Positions 1 through 12,030 of a stretch of DNA of 64,000 bases are shown one piece after another. Position numbers and translations under genes: made by a program. Each line of letters begins with the position of its first letter. The stretch's first letter is position 1. This stretch comes from Carya illinoinensis (Eukaryota > Streptophyta > Magnoliopsida > Fagales > Juglandaceae), in contig NC_056754.1 in NCBI RefSeq assembly GCF_018687715.1, positions 17,779,501 through 17,843,500 on the forward strand. Direction: 5' to 3'. A model generated the notes under the pieces. It was not told where the DNA came from and searched no databases. It saw nothing but the letters and a program-made list of their open reading frames with translations.

Positions 1-490
1 ATGATATGTGAAATAGAATAACTCATGGCAAACTATTATTGGATGGCTTTTTTGAAGGCATAGCAGACCGACCGGTGGGAAGATATTCTCTTCTGGAATA
101 TCCATTGGAATACATAATTGCAGACCCCTCAAGATGGCAAGCAATTCAACTTCAATTGGATCTTGAACCTCATTCTCCCTATCACTCGTTGACAGTAATA
201 CTTTGCCATGAGAATCTCTTAAGATCACACCAATGCCTGATGAAGATAAGTCTGCAAAAATAGCACAATCAGTGTTTAATTTCAGCACCACATCTGGGGG
301 GGATGCCACTTATAATTCATAGTTATAACTTGAGTGGAGGATTTACGAGATTCATCATATTCTCTGTAGAGAGTTCAAGCATGTTCTAGAGAGAGTGCAA
401 GACTTCGAATAATTCCTCATACAAGTATTGATTTCTTCTGTGCCAAAAAGTCCAAGCCATGAGGAAGAATTTTTCTATACCTCCTAAAGT
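1..490 (-). pseudogene. RNase H-like (RVT_3) / zf-RVT retroelement remnant, cut by window edge
   Basis: Read on the minus strand, positions about 480-430 encode FLMAWTFWHRRNQYL, typical of the linker after the zf-RVT region of plant non-LTR retroelement proteins. A frame opening near 313 then reads DVVLKLNTDCAIFADL followed by SSSGIGVILRDSHGKVL and EVELLAILRGLQLC, the first strands of an RVT_3 RNase H-like domain. The first catalytic Asp is kept, but the usual Gly after it is Cys. The two blocks are in different frames with stops between them, and after about position 100 the sequence no longer resembles the family. The frame stays open to the window edge. This is most likely a decayed LINE or a stand-alone RNase H-like gene relic. 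The family call rests on recognised motifs only. Confidence 0.6.
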
Positions 491-1082
491 ACCAATCTGC
501 ATAATCTTCTAAGATAACAACAAAATATCTTCTTACTCACCATCAAAATCTAGAAAACTGAACTGGTTCTTCCAATAGGGCCTGACAGAGAATAGAAAAC
601 AAGTGCATGGCTTGTATCCTTGAGTTTAAAAATAACATTAGTATTTTTTCTTGAGTTTAAAAATAACATTAGTGTTAACATTAGTATTTTAAAAAAAAAT
701 ACTAATATTAGTGATAAAGATATTTTAAAAAAATAACATTAGTATTTCTTAAATGGACTTTATTTTTTATTTTTATATTAGTGATAAAGTCTCCGATTGA
801 GACTCATTTAAAGCAAGATGTTAGACCTAAAGAGAATTATAAAAAAATAAAATAAATAAATAAAATATTTCATAGACTTAAATGACTTTGTCAAGTAATT
901 CATATGTTAGATCGTAAAAACTTCTATCATAAAACTTAATTTGAAGTGTTAAATGTGAAATAGACAGAGATCCTATTTAAGAACATTTAAAAATCAAGAA
1001 AAATACAAACTTTCTTTTTAATTGGTCGTGAAGAGTAACTATCATTTCTCTTATTGGTCGTGTAGAGATAAGAAAAAAGAGT

Positions 1083-1256
1083 AATGTTACATACAGTTGT
1101 AAAGTACATAAGTGTCGTGTAATCGGTTTGAAAAATAATAGTTTATTATTAAAAATTTAATTTTTTTTTATATGAGTCTCTTATTTATTTATTTTTTTTA
1201 AAATGATTGAGTGGCACTTACACAATCACGACTATAATTATTATTTCTCTAATAGT
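1083..1256. repeat. MITE, family A (TACAGTCGTG-type ends)
   Basis: An AT-rich unit of about 170 bp. It starts with a gtaatgttacatacagttgt-like end and finishes with the near-inverse cacgactataatta. It holds a conserved core (gtcgtgtaatcg, atgagtctc). Related copies lie near 4184, 4455, 14151, 16461, 34962 and 41157, so this is a dispersed inverted-terminal-repeat family and not unique sequence. Confidence 0.55.
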
Positions 1257-1516
1257 AATAATCATAATCATAATACTAACATGATGCAAGATTTATGAGG
1301 AGGGGAAGAGACTTCCTACAAAGACTCCGTTACAATCAGCACTCTGTGTAAATCAAAATTAAAAAATTGGATATGGGACCAATAAATTTGTCCCCCTCAA
1401 CCATCCCTATTCATCTGGGGTACACCAACAGGGAGCCACCTTGCAAGGTGGTTTTGATATGGATTGACTTACGGACTAAGGTCTCAATATTGAACACATG
1501 GCAAGTTGAGAAACAT

Positions 1517-2075
1517 TAGGCGTGGCAATATGTTACACACTCGTTAATTTAATATGAACACGATATAATACTAGCGGATTAGGATTTAGTTGTAATGGAT
1601 TCAGGTCAAAATGGGTTGACCCATTAAGACACGATTGTTTAACAGGTTGATAACGGATCAACTCATTATAACCTATTATGACACGTTAAGAACATTAAAA
1701 TTACAATTATACCCTTATACCTAAAAGTAAAATTGTTAGAATTTTAATTTTGATATTTTTATTATTTGGATTATAATTTTGGACTTGTAGTTGGTTTTAT
1801 AATTTTTATAGATATTATGATTTTAACATTTATATAAAATTTTGCTAAATTTAATTAAATTAAAAGGTTAATTTTAAACCTATTCAACTCATTTATATAA
1901 ATAGTTTGAAAACGTCGTATTGTGTTGTATTAACATATTTCGTAATATTTGCTAATGAGTCAAAACGGGTTGACACGATAAGCTTAACAAGTTGGATTAG
2001 GATTGACCTGTATAGTATAATATACATATTTTAACACGATATGAACACGACTCGTTAATACGATTTGACATCCCT
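1517..2075. repeat. hAT-like non-autonomous repeat, GGGTTGACCC family
   Basis: It begins taggcgtggcaatatg and ends with cgatttgacatcccta, whose complement tagggatgtcaaatcg matches the start, so the ends form an imperfect inverted repeat. The interior carries the family words caaaatgggttgacccatt, aacaggttgataacgg and cctattatgacacgtt. Copies of the same family occur at 49231 and 50917. No convincing target-site duplication is visible at this copy. Confidence 0.55.
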
Positions 2076-2385
2076 AAAAAGCAGTAGAAAGAGACATTCA
2101 CTTCCCCTTCCTCATAATCTTTGGTTAAGATTAAGGACAGCAACGACTCATATAACTAAAAATTAAACGAAAAATCCAATAAGAAAAGCATACTAATAAT
2201 ATTTCTACATTCCTATAAGATATGTATGTCTTGTACTCATTGTTATTTATTACTATTTAAAAATCAATGAGTACTATTTATAAATCATCTAAAATCACTT
2301 TAATATCTTAACATAGTCTCAGTTGAAATAAGGGTGAGGCTACTGGGACAAGCAGATAGAGTTTACCTATTTGTCCGGAGGGTTG

Positions 2386-3730
2386 GAGACTGTTGAACCC
2401 AAGGTTTCAAGTTTAATGTGATTATAAATCTACACATGGATTTTGATGATAACAAATGAATTCAAAAAATAAAGGAGTTTCAAACTCAAGTTGTCCACAC
2501 AATGGAGTCAAGCACATCAAAGAACCAAGCATGAGCAAGAAGGAAACAAGTTCACATTAAAGTCATAGAGTAATGTTTTAAATCTCTTAAAATTCAAAAT
2601 TAGGATTAATGCTCAAAATTAATATTTTATCATAAAGCATTAAAATACATTTTCCACATATGCATGAATATTTTTTGAAAATTAACTTTGAAAATATTAA
2701 AGATGATTGATTGTCATCTTTTACATGTGCATTCCTTGATTAAAGGGTTGAACTTTGAAAATATTAAAGATGATTGATTGTCATCTTTCACATGTGCATG
2801 TTTTATTTGAATATTTTCAAAAGTGATTGATACTTTTTTAGACTTATACAAAAGGTAGATGATTTTGTTTGAATTTTTTGAAAAGTAAAGTGTGCTCCTT
2901 TTGTCATATACAAAAAGTAAAAGATTAGGTTTGAATTTTTTGAAAAAGAAAGTGTGCTCCTTTTGTCATATGCAAAAAGTAAAAGATTAGATTTGAATTT
3001 TTTTGAAAAGAAAAGTGTGCTCCTTTTGTCATATGCCAAAAGTAAAAGATTAGGTTTGATTTTTTTGAAAAAGTGAATGATGTTGTCTTTGACATGTGAA
3101 TCTTTTTAAATTTGAATATGAAGTCTCATATGCCTATAAATAGATCATTTGAGAGCTTCACATTCACAACACCAAGAACATACAACATTCATTCAAAGCT
3201 TTCATCTCTCTTCTCTAAACATTGAGATTTAATCCTTGTTCATTTTGAGAGATATAGTTTGCGCTGTATTGTTCTTATTTTACTCATTGAGGAGTGTTTT
3301 CTGATAACCTACCCACTATCAACTCTTGTATAAAAAAAAAAGGGTGTGTATAACCCTTATGCGTGTAGAAAGTATTCTACACAGGAAATAGTTGAATCAC
3401 CACGTGTAAGGTAATTGCAAGTGTAGAGGGTGTTCTACACGGATCCTTTGTAGCGGCGTTGTTCAAATGTGTAATAGGTTTCTATCTCCACCTGAAGGAG
3501 ATTAAATAGTGAATTTGGGAATTCTCAAGGGGTAAAGGCGAGGACGTAGGTAGTGGGGCCGAACCTCGTTAACATACTGAGTTTGCTTCTCTCTTACTCT
3601 TACTCTTTATATTTATTGTTATTTCATATTTTGTTTATATTTTATATTATATATTTGATTTATAATTGTTATTTTTTTAATACAACTCAATTCACCCCCC
3701 TCTTGTATTAGTCGTCTGGGCAACAGAGAC
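2386..3730 (+). mobile_element. Solo LTR of a retrotransposon, 1,335 bp, with target-site duplication gagac
   Basis: The LTR runs 2391-3725, starting TGTTGAACCC and ending GGGCAACA, so it has the TG...CA ends and short TGTTG/CAACA inverted repeat of LTR retrotransposons. It is flanked on both sides by the identical 5 bp gagac (2386-2390 and 3726-3730). No internal coding region, primer-binding site or second LTR adjoins it, so it is a solo LTR left by recombination between the two LTRs of one element. It contains a promoter-like region (cctataaatag, 3134-3144) and an internal tandem repeat at 2865-3060. A second copy lies inverted at 44931-46258. The superfamily cannot be read from a solo LTR. 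The linked copy suggests Copia. Confidence 0.88.
2865..3065. repeat. Tandem repeat of about 63 bp inside the LTR
   Basis: Three to four diverged units, each with tttgaattttttgaaaa, then a(a)gtgtgctccttttgtcata, then caaaaagtaaaagatta. The same array, inverted, is found in the other LTR copy around 45595-45800, so it was present in the parental LTR. Confidence 0.7.
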
Positions 3731-4183
3731 AAAAAATCAAATTTTTGAAGAAAATATATTTAGATTCCTAGATTTAGGGAAAGTAATACTATAGAGAAGA
3801 AATAAGGGTTAGAATAATCCAAGCTTTGTCGACATTGGAGAAGTACGAAGAGTTGTATAGAGTTTCGATGGTATGTAGGGTGCCCATCCTAATGATACAC
3901 TGCTACTTTGATGTAGATCGAGGACCAGAAAATTTATTGGCGTGAGGTGTATGAACTAATAGGTTAATTCAAATCATTCTTGTCACTTTGGATTTTTTTT
4001 CCTATTTAAATTTTTGTCCTTACCATAAGTAACGATAATATAATTTAAGAAGAAGAGATAAATGATAAGTTCCAAAGACTCCATCCCACCAGTCCCGTCT
4101 TTAAGATTTTATTTTATTTTTATTTTTTGTTTTTCTTGCATTGATATCATTGGATCCACCTTTTATATTTGTTGAATAAAAAA

Positions 4184-4612
4184 AAATATTTATAACTATG
4201 AATTATACGACTGTCACGTAATCGTTTTATAAAAAATAAATAATATATAGGATTTATATGAAAAAATTAAATTTTTAATAATGAATCTCATTTTCTCTCA
4301 AAACGATTATGCAGCAGTTACGTATTTCATGGTTGTATGTAGAAATACTCATAAATAATAAAGTCAATTGTTACAGCTGCATTGACCAAACATCGACAAT
4401 GGTTGCAAATGTTCAGATAATAAGATAAGATGAGAATTTTATAAATGAAAACTGATAGTTATAATCGTAAATGTGTAAGTATCTCGTAATCATTTTAAAA
4501 AAAAAAAACAAATAAATACAAGATCTATATAAAAAAATTAATTTTTTAATAATAGATCACACTCTTTCTTAAAGTGATTGCATAATAGTTACACATTTTA
4601 TGATTACATATA
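4184..4612. repeat. Two neighbouring MITE copies, family A
   Basis: Two AT-rich units (about 4184-4350 and 4455-4612), each with aactatgaattatacgactgtcacgtaatcg-like left parts and gcagcagttacgtatttcatggttgtatgta-like right parts. They are the same family as 1083-1256. The spacing and independent divergence suggest two insertions, not a tandem duplication. Confidence 0.45.
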
Positions 4613-5018
4613 ATATTAATTTTTTTTGTTTAAAATTTTAAAAAATTTGTAATAATTGGTTTAAAATAGTTTATATTTAAATGATATTTATAAAGAAAAT
4701 AATAAGTGATGCAAAGAGATGAGATGTAAATTATTTTCAAACATTAGCGGCGCTTTGAACCAAAAAAATATTATATATATTGTCTAACATAAATCCTCGT
4801 TAAATTAACTATAGTTGAGTTGATTAATTGAACTATGGTTCAAATGCCATAAACTACATTACACGTGATTCGTGTGAACTTTAAAAAGAGAGGAATAAAT
4901 TTTCATTTATATTAAAAAATATATATATATTTTTTTTTCCAACAATCTATAGATTTAAGTTTGCAAAAAAGAAAGGTAATAAAATTATAAAACCCACACT
5001 TGTCCAGAATCGCTCTCT

Positions 5019-5886
5019 TTGGGCAACCCGAAAATCAATCCGTTTACACACCATGAGGACCCTGCCCGTCCTGCCCGATACCTGACTGAAAAATTACGGG
5101 CAGTCAGTCAGTCAGTCACCACCAGTACTCTCGCTTCCTCTGTCTCTCACTCCCCCATCCTCTCTCTCTCTCTATCTCCCTTTGAGGCTTCTGATATTTC
5201 TATATCCTGCTCTCTGTCTATAGATCACGATCGGACGGTCGATAATGCACGGACTCTCTGCTGCTTGATTTTTAAAGTTTTAGAGTCTGAGACCATCAGA
5301 TCCAGCATCTCCTCGCCCAGATCTTGCTTTCTGGTATGGTTTCGCTTTCTGATTCTTTATGCATCTTGCGAATTTATCGCCTTTATATAGATTCTCGCTT
5401 TGATTTCTAGCGGTTTCGGCTATCCCTTAATTCTTCGCTTATTATGCAGTTTATTGTGTTAGTTTCTAGCTTCGTGACAATCTTGAGGTATCAAGTTTTG
5501 TTTTGTTGAATATTATCCCGATTTGTTCGAATTATATGATTTCCGGCCAGTTTTGTCAACTTTTGCACCAAAACCTCCTTATCTTCCCGCGATTATGCTA
5601 TATCCGGTAAAAAAATTACGGCTTTATTCGTCGTCGGAGGGTTTTCTCTGAGCTGAAAAGTGGCCGTTTGTCTTTTTCTAATATTATCCGTTTGGAACAC
5701 CTTTATTTTCACTCATTTCTTTCTTTTATTTTTGAAAATGTTTGCACAGATTATAAATATATAGTTTGGCTAAGAATTTTCTATGTGTGTGACGCATATG
5801 GCGTGAGATCCAACGGCCTGCAATGAGTTTGTAACGGATCTGACGGCAGCAGCTCACGTATTTATGTACTTGGTGTGTTTCCTCAG
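5019..5886 (+). promoter_or_regulatory. Probable 5' leader exon and leader intron of the acidic-protein gene
   Basis: GC content rises sharply at about 5000 after an AT-rich upstream region. The stretch 5019-5333 is CT-rich (tctctctctctatctccc) as in plant 5' leaders. A candidate donor (ctttctg/gtatgg) lies at 5334 and a candidate acceptor (gtttcctcag) ends at 5886, just before the coding ATG at 5926. A 123-codon open frame here (from 5019) has no recognisable protein and low complexity, so I treat it as leader. The transcript structure is inferred. Confidence 0.4.
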
Positions 5887-5925
5887 GTAATATATATATA
5901 TTGTAATTATTTCGTTTGCGGCAAG

Positions 5926-8332
5926 ATGGAGGCGAAGCATGGTTCAGTGGTAGCTATGCTTGGTTATGGCGCGCTAATGTGCGCCGGGGAGGCTTTAGGG
6001 ACCTTGCTGGTCTCCGTTCTGCTGAAAACCCTGCTCTCCTCTACGGTAACTTCATTCACTTCTATTTTTAGCTCTTTATTTTCAGTTTTGACAACCTTAC
6101 GGTTCGGAATGTTACGCTTGGGTGGCGTATCTCCTTTTTTCTCACTGGCTCGCTCTCCTTTTTCTCTGATGTTTGTCTTATGGGTCATTGCTAATATGCA
6201 CTGATGCTTTAATTTTCCTTATACTGCGCCCTTTCTGCCGTAATATATCATTTTTATTATTATTTTTTAAGTAAAATCTGATTTGTCGCCGGTTGTTTGC
6301 TTTGCCATTCCTAAAGCCCGGCCGGGTTGGGCTGTCCGAGACCGGCGAGGGAAATAAATGGCAAGCAAGGCTATTGGATGGTTTATGGGTGTTTACTAAC
6401 GTGCGCCGTGGGTAAAAGTAGTCCGAAAGTGGATTTGGAAAATGAATATTAATAGTGGTTTTGGGAGTGGGTTGGAGTTCCGTTGTTGTTGCACGTGGGG
6501 GACCCACCCAACATAAAACTAAAAATCTTTTGTTGTCCTTTTCTGACGAGGAAAAGGTCAAAAGTCTAGCGGATTCGGTTCTCTTTTAGGTACGTGGGAC
6601 TCACGACGTAGGTAGTAGGAATATTCTCTGGGAGATGCCTCTTACCAACTATTCAATGATGGAAAATGTTTTGGATCGACAATAGTCTCGTATTTTTTTA
6701 TGATTAATTAAGGATTTTTTAATAATGTTGTGATTTTTTTAAATGTTTAAGGGGATTAAAAAATGTATGAAAAAAAAAAAAGGGCCTTCTCTGTGGCTTT
6801 TAAGGGATACCCTTGGTGGGTGTAGCAGTCTCCTTCGATGATTTCTTATTAGGAAAAGGGTAGTGCTACGTCTACCAATATTGGGTGCCGAGGTCCCGAG
6901 ACGTGTAATCCCTTTTATTTTATTTTATTTTTTCATGCAATTTTTTAATCCTCTTACACTTAAAAAACAAAAATTACAATATTATTAAAAATTACTTCTT
7001 TAATCATTAAGTTAAAAAAAAATACAATCGGGACTCATTGCCGGAACCATTAGCATTTTCCTTAGAAAAATGATTGGGTGCCTCAAAAGTGTTGTTAGTG
7101 TATTTTATTTTATGTTTTAAATGTTTAAAAATGTTACCATTAGTAAATTTTTTGTTTTTTTTTTTAATTTAAAAAAAAATGAAAATACACTAGGGGTACT
7201 TTTGGAGGCATATTTAGAGGGCATCCTAGCATTCACCTTCTTATTATCTCTCTGACCTCCAAAATTGCAAAAAAGGATTTTAAAAAAAAAACCTGTTATT
7301 TATTTATATATATATATATATTATATTTTTTCTAAGCGAAGTAGATAATGGGCATCGCGTCCTGATGTTGAACTTTCTCTGCTTTTATTTGTACCAGTTT
7401 GTGTATGTATTTGATATTAGAGAAATGTGTTGGTAAAGAATAATGGCTTGAGCTCAAACCAAAGCTCGCACCAATCTCAGAACTATCACTTGAGGCCTAA
7501 GCGAACAGAGAACTTGATGCTCTAATATAGTGAGCCACAAATTGTTGAGTCCAGTATGTGTTGTATTCGCAATGTCGTAAGTGGGGGCAGCCCTCCCCCT
7601 TGTCTATGGGAGGCATATTTCCATGTTAAAATCTGGCGTGATGACATATTCCATTACCACCGATTGCCTTTTTAAAATAGAAGAATAATGCACCACTCCT
7701 CCACTTAGTGCATGTGCATTTGCATAGATGAGGATTATTTAGGCAACGGTTACTTGAAGTTCTTATTATTATTTTTAAATAGCAATACTAATAGTCTGTT
7801 TGCTTGATGATACCTATACAAAAATAGTCCGTCTGCTTGATTAGCCGGATGGGAGCGGATATTCACCCAGGCGAAAAAGTGGGTGCAGTGGGCATTTATC
7901 CACCCATGTCTGCCACCCATTCCACCCACCTGAAGTGGGGACTTCTTTCCAAAACCGGGATCCGTATCCCGGTTCAGTCTGTAAGTCAGGCTTGAGGCTA
8001 CAATTATCTGGTTTTCACCCTTTCAACCTTGAACAATATAAGATAATCTTTATATATTCATGATGAACTTCCACTGCCATGGATTTTTCCGTTCCCCCCA
8101 TGTATCTGATATGTGATACCTTTTAGGGTGAGATTGACCAGGTATATACTAATGGGGGAGCATTGATGATTAGCTTACTGATGGAATATTTATGTTTTCT
8201 TTTCTTGGATGGATATTGTTTATGCATTTAATGATCATTTGCAATAACTGGCCCTTGCAAACTTATGTAGTGCATAACCTTTTATTTTTCAGCATTTTAA
8301 TTGCTTATGTTTCTTCACTGCTTATATTTCTA

Positions 8333-8374
<42 letters not shown>

Positions 8375-8862
8375 GTGTATAAGACTTCACATTCTCTCTC
8401 TTGACCTTCTATGGAACACAGCTTCAGGATCCTAACATCAAAGGAGATCAATGCACCCAATACCAAGACAATCTGGTTGATGCTGATGGAGACGATGGCA
8501 ATGAAGATGACGAGGAAGATGATAATGATGGTGATGGTGGGCTTGAAGAAGGCGAAGACGAGCTGTCGTCTGAAGATGGAGAATATGGTAGCAACCCCAA
8601 CAACAATAAGAGTAACTCAAAGAAAGGTCCAGATGGTGGTGCAGGTGCAGGTGGAGCAGAGGAGAACGGAGAAGATGAAGAGGATGATGAAGAAGATGGT
8701 GATGACCAGGATGAAGATGAAGACGATGATGAAGATGACGACGAGGATGAGGATGGTGGTGAAGAGGAAGAGGATGAAGGGGTAGAGGAAGAAGAAGAAA
8801 ATGAGGAAGAGGAGGACGAAGATGAGGAAGCACTCCAGCCCCCAAAGAAGAGGAAGAAGTGA
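5926..8862 (+). CDS. Acidic Asp/Glu-rich protein with hydrophobic N-terminus and basic C-terminal tail
   Basis: Two coding exons, 5926-6045 and 8428-8862, joined in phase 0, give about 184 residues. Exon 1 starts MEAKHGSVVAMLGYGALMCA and is largely hydrophobic with a possible membrane-spanning stretch (residues 8-38). It ends at a good donor (ctacg/gtaact). Exon 2 is an almost unbroken run of Asp, Glu and Gly with short Gly/Ala/Asn-rich interruptions, and ends in PPKKRKK, a possible nuclear localisation signal or charge cap. Plants have similar acidic proteins that databases often label with uninformative yeast or animal names. I do not recognise a catalytic domain. The 2.4-kb intron contains a (CT)n tract (8339-8370) about 50 bp before the acceptor. 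Two in-frame acceptors 6 bp apart (cacag/ctt and cttcag/gat) would add or drop Leu-Gln. The joining of the exons is inferred from frame and splice sites. The second exon as coding is well supported by composition. Confidence 0.6.
6046..8427 (+). other. Large intron of the acidic-protein gene with MITE-like AT-rich debris
   Basis: A 2.4-kb stretch with no coding signal. It holds AT-rich low-complexity blocks near 6690-7200 and (ta)n at about 7307-7322. A Pro/Gly-codon-like GC patch at 7840-7990 (ccacccattccacccacc) has no open frame of note. The (CT)16 tract sits at 8339-8370. Confidence 0.5.
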
Positions 8863-8899
8863 ATGAAGTAAGAAAAAGAGAGGAGCCTCCCACAAGTAC

Positions 8900-11392
8900 C
8901 GACTCTACGTGACTCGTCTAACTCCATCTGAGGGAGGCATGTTTATTAGAATGGTGGTTCTTTGGGTAATTATATTTCTATTGCACGATTAGAGTACTGT
9001 ATAACTATTGAGCTGAGGCAATGATAAATTTGACAAAAAAAAAAAAATTTGTTACGGCTTCTGTTTTCAGCTACGGTCGGTCAGGTTCTAGCGTAGAATC
9101 TTTTCCTTTTTTAAGTAAATTTAGTTTCCGGTGGTTTAATTCAATTGCCTACATCTGCACTCCTAGCGTGTATTGAGTGAAATTTGAGAAAGAATTGTAT
9201 TCTAACTTGCTTATTAAAATGGTCATCGTGGGCGGCTGACGTCCATCCAATTAACACGATACCACTAATTATATTTGATGTCATATAAAAACTATAAACA
9301 GATAAAATTTGAACTAAAATTTAAGTAAAGCCTGGAACCGAAACAAAAGAAGCCAAACGTTCTATGAAAAGGCAAAATTTATACACCTTTACCACAATCC
9401 CGATCAAAAAGACAAAATCAAGGATCTAATCTAGTTGGCCGCCAAGCAGATGTTCCCTAGGGCAAAACAAAACCATTTTTATCACAAAGAAACCTGTTCG
9501 TGCGCAAAACCATTTTATGAATCATTATAGAACAGAAGATATGCTCTGTGCGTGGTGGTTGAATATCAGCAACTTTTACGATGTCTCCCAAAAATTAAAA
9601 AATACCTATTCATTCTCCTATCTGCAATAACCTTTTGAATATCCCACATAACGGCTAAGTTAATGAGCACAAAGTTCTGTATATCAAAATCAGATTATTA
9701 AGGACGGGCGGATTCCAAAACACATCATTGTCAATTTACCCAAATCATAAATAGAATGTCTCTATGAGATGTAAAAATAAGTACAAAATGCATTCATTCT
9801 ATATCAATCAGATTAGAAATAGTCTTAAACTATGATATATAAAATTTATTTAAAAAAAAAAAAAACCATATACTTAATATGGAGAATCTAAGATTAACTT
9901 GGTATATTCAAAAATTTCAGAGCTGGGCCATATATTTCATCTCTGTCCCACTCCCATCCATCCAATTGCACTTACTTGGACTGTACAATACTTTATAAGG
10001 AAGAAAAAAAAAAAAGACTCTCAAAGAATGTCATTGTGTTTGGAACTGCAAATCAAATTATGCGCCATGAACAAAAAGCATGAACCAAAAGAATAATCGT
10101 ATAGAGATACAACACATTTGTGTAAGCGTGACAGAATAATCAAACAACAGCAAATAGAAAACATAACAAAGGTAGTGAAAGAAAACAGAAAGAAATCAGA
10201 AATAATAATAAAACGAAATAAATTCAAAATAGTTAATCCATACAAGGAGGTTAAAGAAAATAATCAAATAAAAGGGAGAACAAGAATAAAAGAAATCAAC
10301 CAACTATTTGTCATGTTGGCCAAGTAACAAACTTACGAAATACTGAAATAGTTATATTATAGAGCCAAAAGCATAGTCTTATGCACACACACACGTGTGT
10401 GTGACAGAATAATCAAAACACAGCATTTCAAATATTGCAAAGTGAAAAAAATAGAAAGACATTAGAAATAACAATAAAACGAAATGACTTTAAAAAAAAT
10501 GAAAAAAGTTAATCCTTACAAGGAAGATAAAGAAACTATTCAAATAAAGGCGAAAAAAATAATAAAAGAAGTCAACCAACTATTTCTCAAGTTGGCTAAG
10601 TTATGAGATCCTGGATAGTTATATTAGAGTTCAAAAGTTTTCCCTATGAGTAAAACTTCCACAACAATAAATGTTGACCCAGAACAAGCTCTTAGGACAT
10701 CAATCCTCAAGTTCAGCAGCACTTCATCTGCAATATGGAGCCCAGGTATGTAAGGCAGTAAAACAATGAAAAAAATTACTAGTGTCTCAAAATGTTTTTG
10801 ACAAATTTCTAAATAATATTAAAGCCACTTTCAATATAACATAAAAAAATTTAGAACTAGAAAAGAAATAGAGAAGGCCAAGGAAGAAAAAAACTAAAAA
10901 CAAAAACAGAAACTGAGCAAGAGAAGCATTAATACTAAAAAAGTAAAGGTACTAAAAAGAACTCAATGACCATTGAAAGTCAGAATCAGGCCAGACTGGA
11001 TGGCTTACCATCCAAAAAGAAATTTCATCTTGTTAAAAAAATATCATACATTTTACAGTCAAGCATTCAAAAACAAATGAGGTAGGTTGCTGGTGCGTTC
11101 AAGCATAAAAATAAAAGTAAAAAATCTATTTAAAAACAATATATAATTTAAAAACTGATAGTAAGGAGAAAAACATAAGTACACAGGAAGATGAAAAGGG
11201 TCCCGATAGATGTTACAATAGTATATTTAAAAGATGGGAAAAAAGCAGGGGAACAGAGGATATACCACTGAAAGCAATCAATCATGTGGACAGCAAAAGA
11301 TTTTAATTGCATCTTGTATCATTGGGTAATCATGCTAAAAAGTTCAACAATTCTCACAAGTGAAAATGGTAGGTATCTGTTTGTCTATTTTC
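8900..11392. other. Intergenic, no gene recognised; possible spliced 3' exon of the minus-strand RRM gene near 10.7 kb
   Basis: AT-rich sequence with two diverged copies of one unit about 370 bp apart (around 10118-10320 and 10400-10620, sharing gacagaataatcaaa, aaacgaaat and atcaaccaactattt). At 10676-10732 the minus strand shows a patch of normal base composition preceded by a good acceptor (catattgcag). It could be a downstream untranslated exon of the RRM protein gene whose coding part ends near 12.4 kb. The evidence for that is weak. The rest shows nothing I can name. Confidence 0.3.
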
Positions 11393-12030
11393 AAGTGTTC
11401 GGATAAATGACAAGTTCAAATTCCACTTGGTGAAATGGGCCACAGTTTGCTCTCTCATTAAAAGAGGTTTGGGAATCTGGAACTTGAAATCTTTCAACAA
11501 AGCCTTGGTTGGCAAATGGTTATGGAGATATCACTATGAGTCCACGCCGCCCAGGGTGGTGGTGCATGTGGGTTGGGGGGGGGGGGGGGGGAGCCCTTGT
11601 GGATTGTCATCTCATTAAACCATGGGGAAAAATGGGGAGGGTGGTGTTCTAATGAGGTGAGTGAGCCTTATGGAGTGGGGCTATGGAAGCACATACGAAG
11701 AGGTTCAGACACATATGCAGCAAATACTTGCTTAACTGAGGGTAACGGAGTGAAGGTCAAATTTTGGCATGTGGATGGTGGGGCAATAGGGCACTCAAGG
11801 AAGTTTATCCACAAGTTAATGGCTTAGCAAGAATGAAAGAAGCCTTGATTGTAGATCTATTAATCATCTCCAATGGTCTTCCCCAATGGAATGTTACCTT
11901 CCTTCAAGATTCGAAAATTGAGGTTTTTTCGGTGTTCTTTGACCATGTGTACTCCACCCGATTGTTGGGGGGAGGTGAAGACAAGATATTTTGGTGCCCC
12001 TCTAAAAAAGGGATATTCACAATCCAATCA
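11393..12030 (+). pseudogene. Decayed LINE (non-LTR retrotransposon), C-terminal reverse-transcriptase/zf-RVT part
   Basis: Three overlapping frames together follow the end of plant LINE ORF2. The first reads FKFHLVKWATVCSLI with RGLGIWNLKSFNKAL and GKWLWRY (11415-11540). The second reads EKWGGWCSNEV, PYGVGLWKHIRRG and GNGVKVKFWHVD (about 11628-11780). The third reads LPQWNVTFLQD, VFSVFFDHVYS and GGEDKIFWCPSKKGIFTI (about 11876-12030). Frame changes fall at a 17-base G run (11575-11591) and near 11780. The RT catalytic core is absent, so this is a 5'-truncated, dead copy. The call rests on the characteristic GKWLWRY, GGWCSNEV and DKIFWCPSKKG words of that family. Confidence 0.85.

Noticed and set aside
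2803..3039. Minus-strand frame with three repeats of MAYDKRSTL-like residues
   Set aside because: It is produced by the 63-bp tandem repeat within the solo LTR.
5019..5390. 123-residue frame before the acidic-protein gene
   Set aside because: Ser-rich, CT-repeat-derived and without homology. It fits an untranslated leader with a donor site inside.
8438..8927. Three long minus-strand frames (Ser-, His-, or Leu/Ile-rich) opposite the acidic exon
   Set aside because: They are mirror images of GAT/GAA/GAG repeats on the plus strand. Poly-Ser or poly-Phe products are artefacts of the repeat composition.
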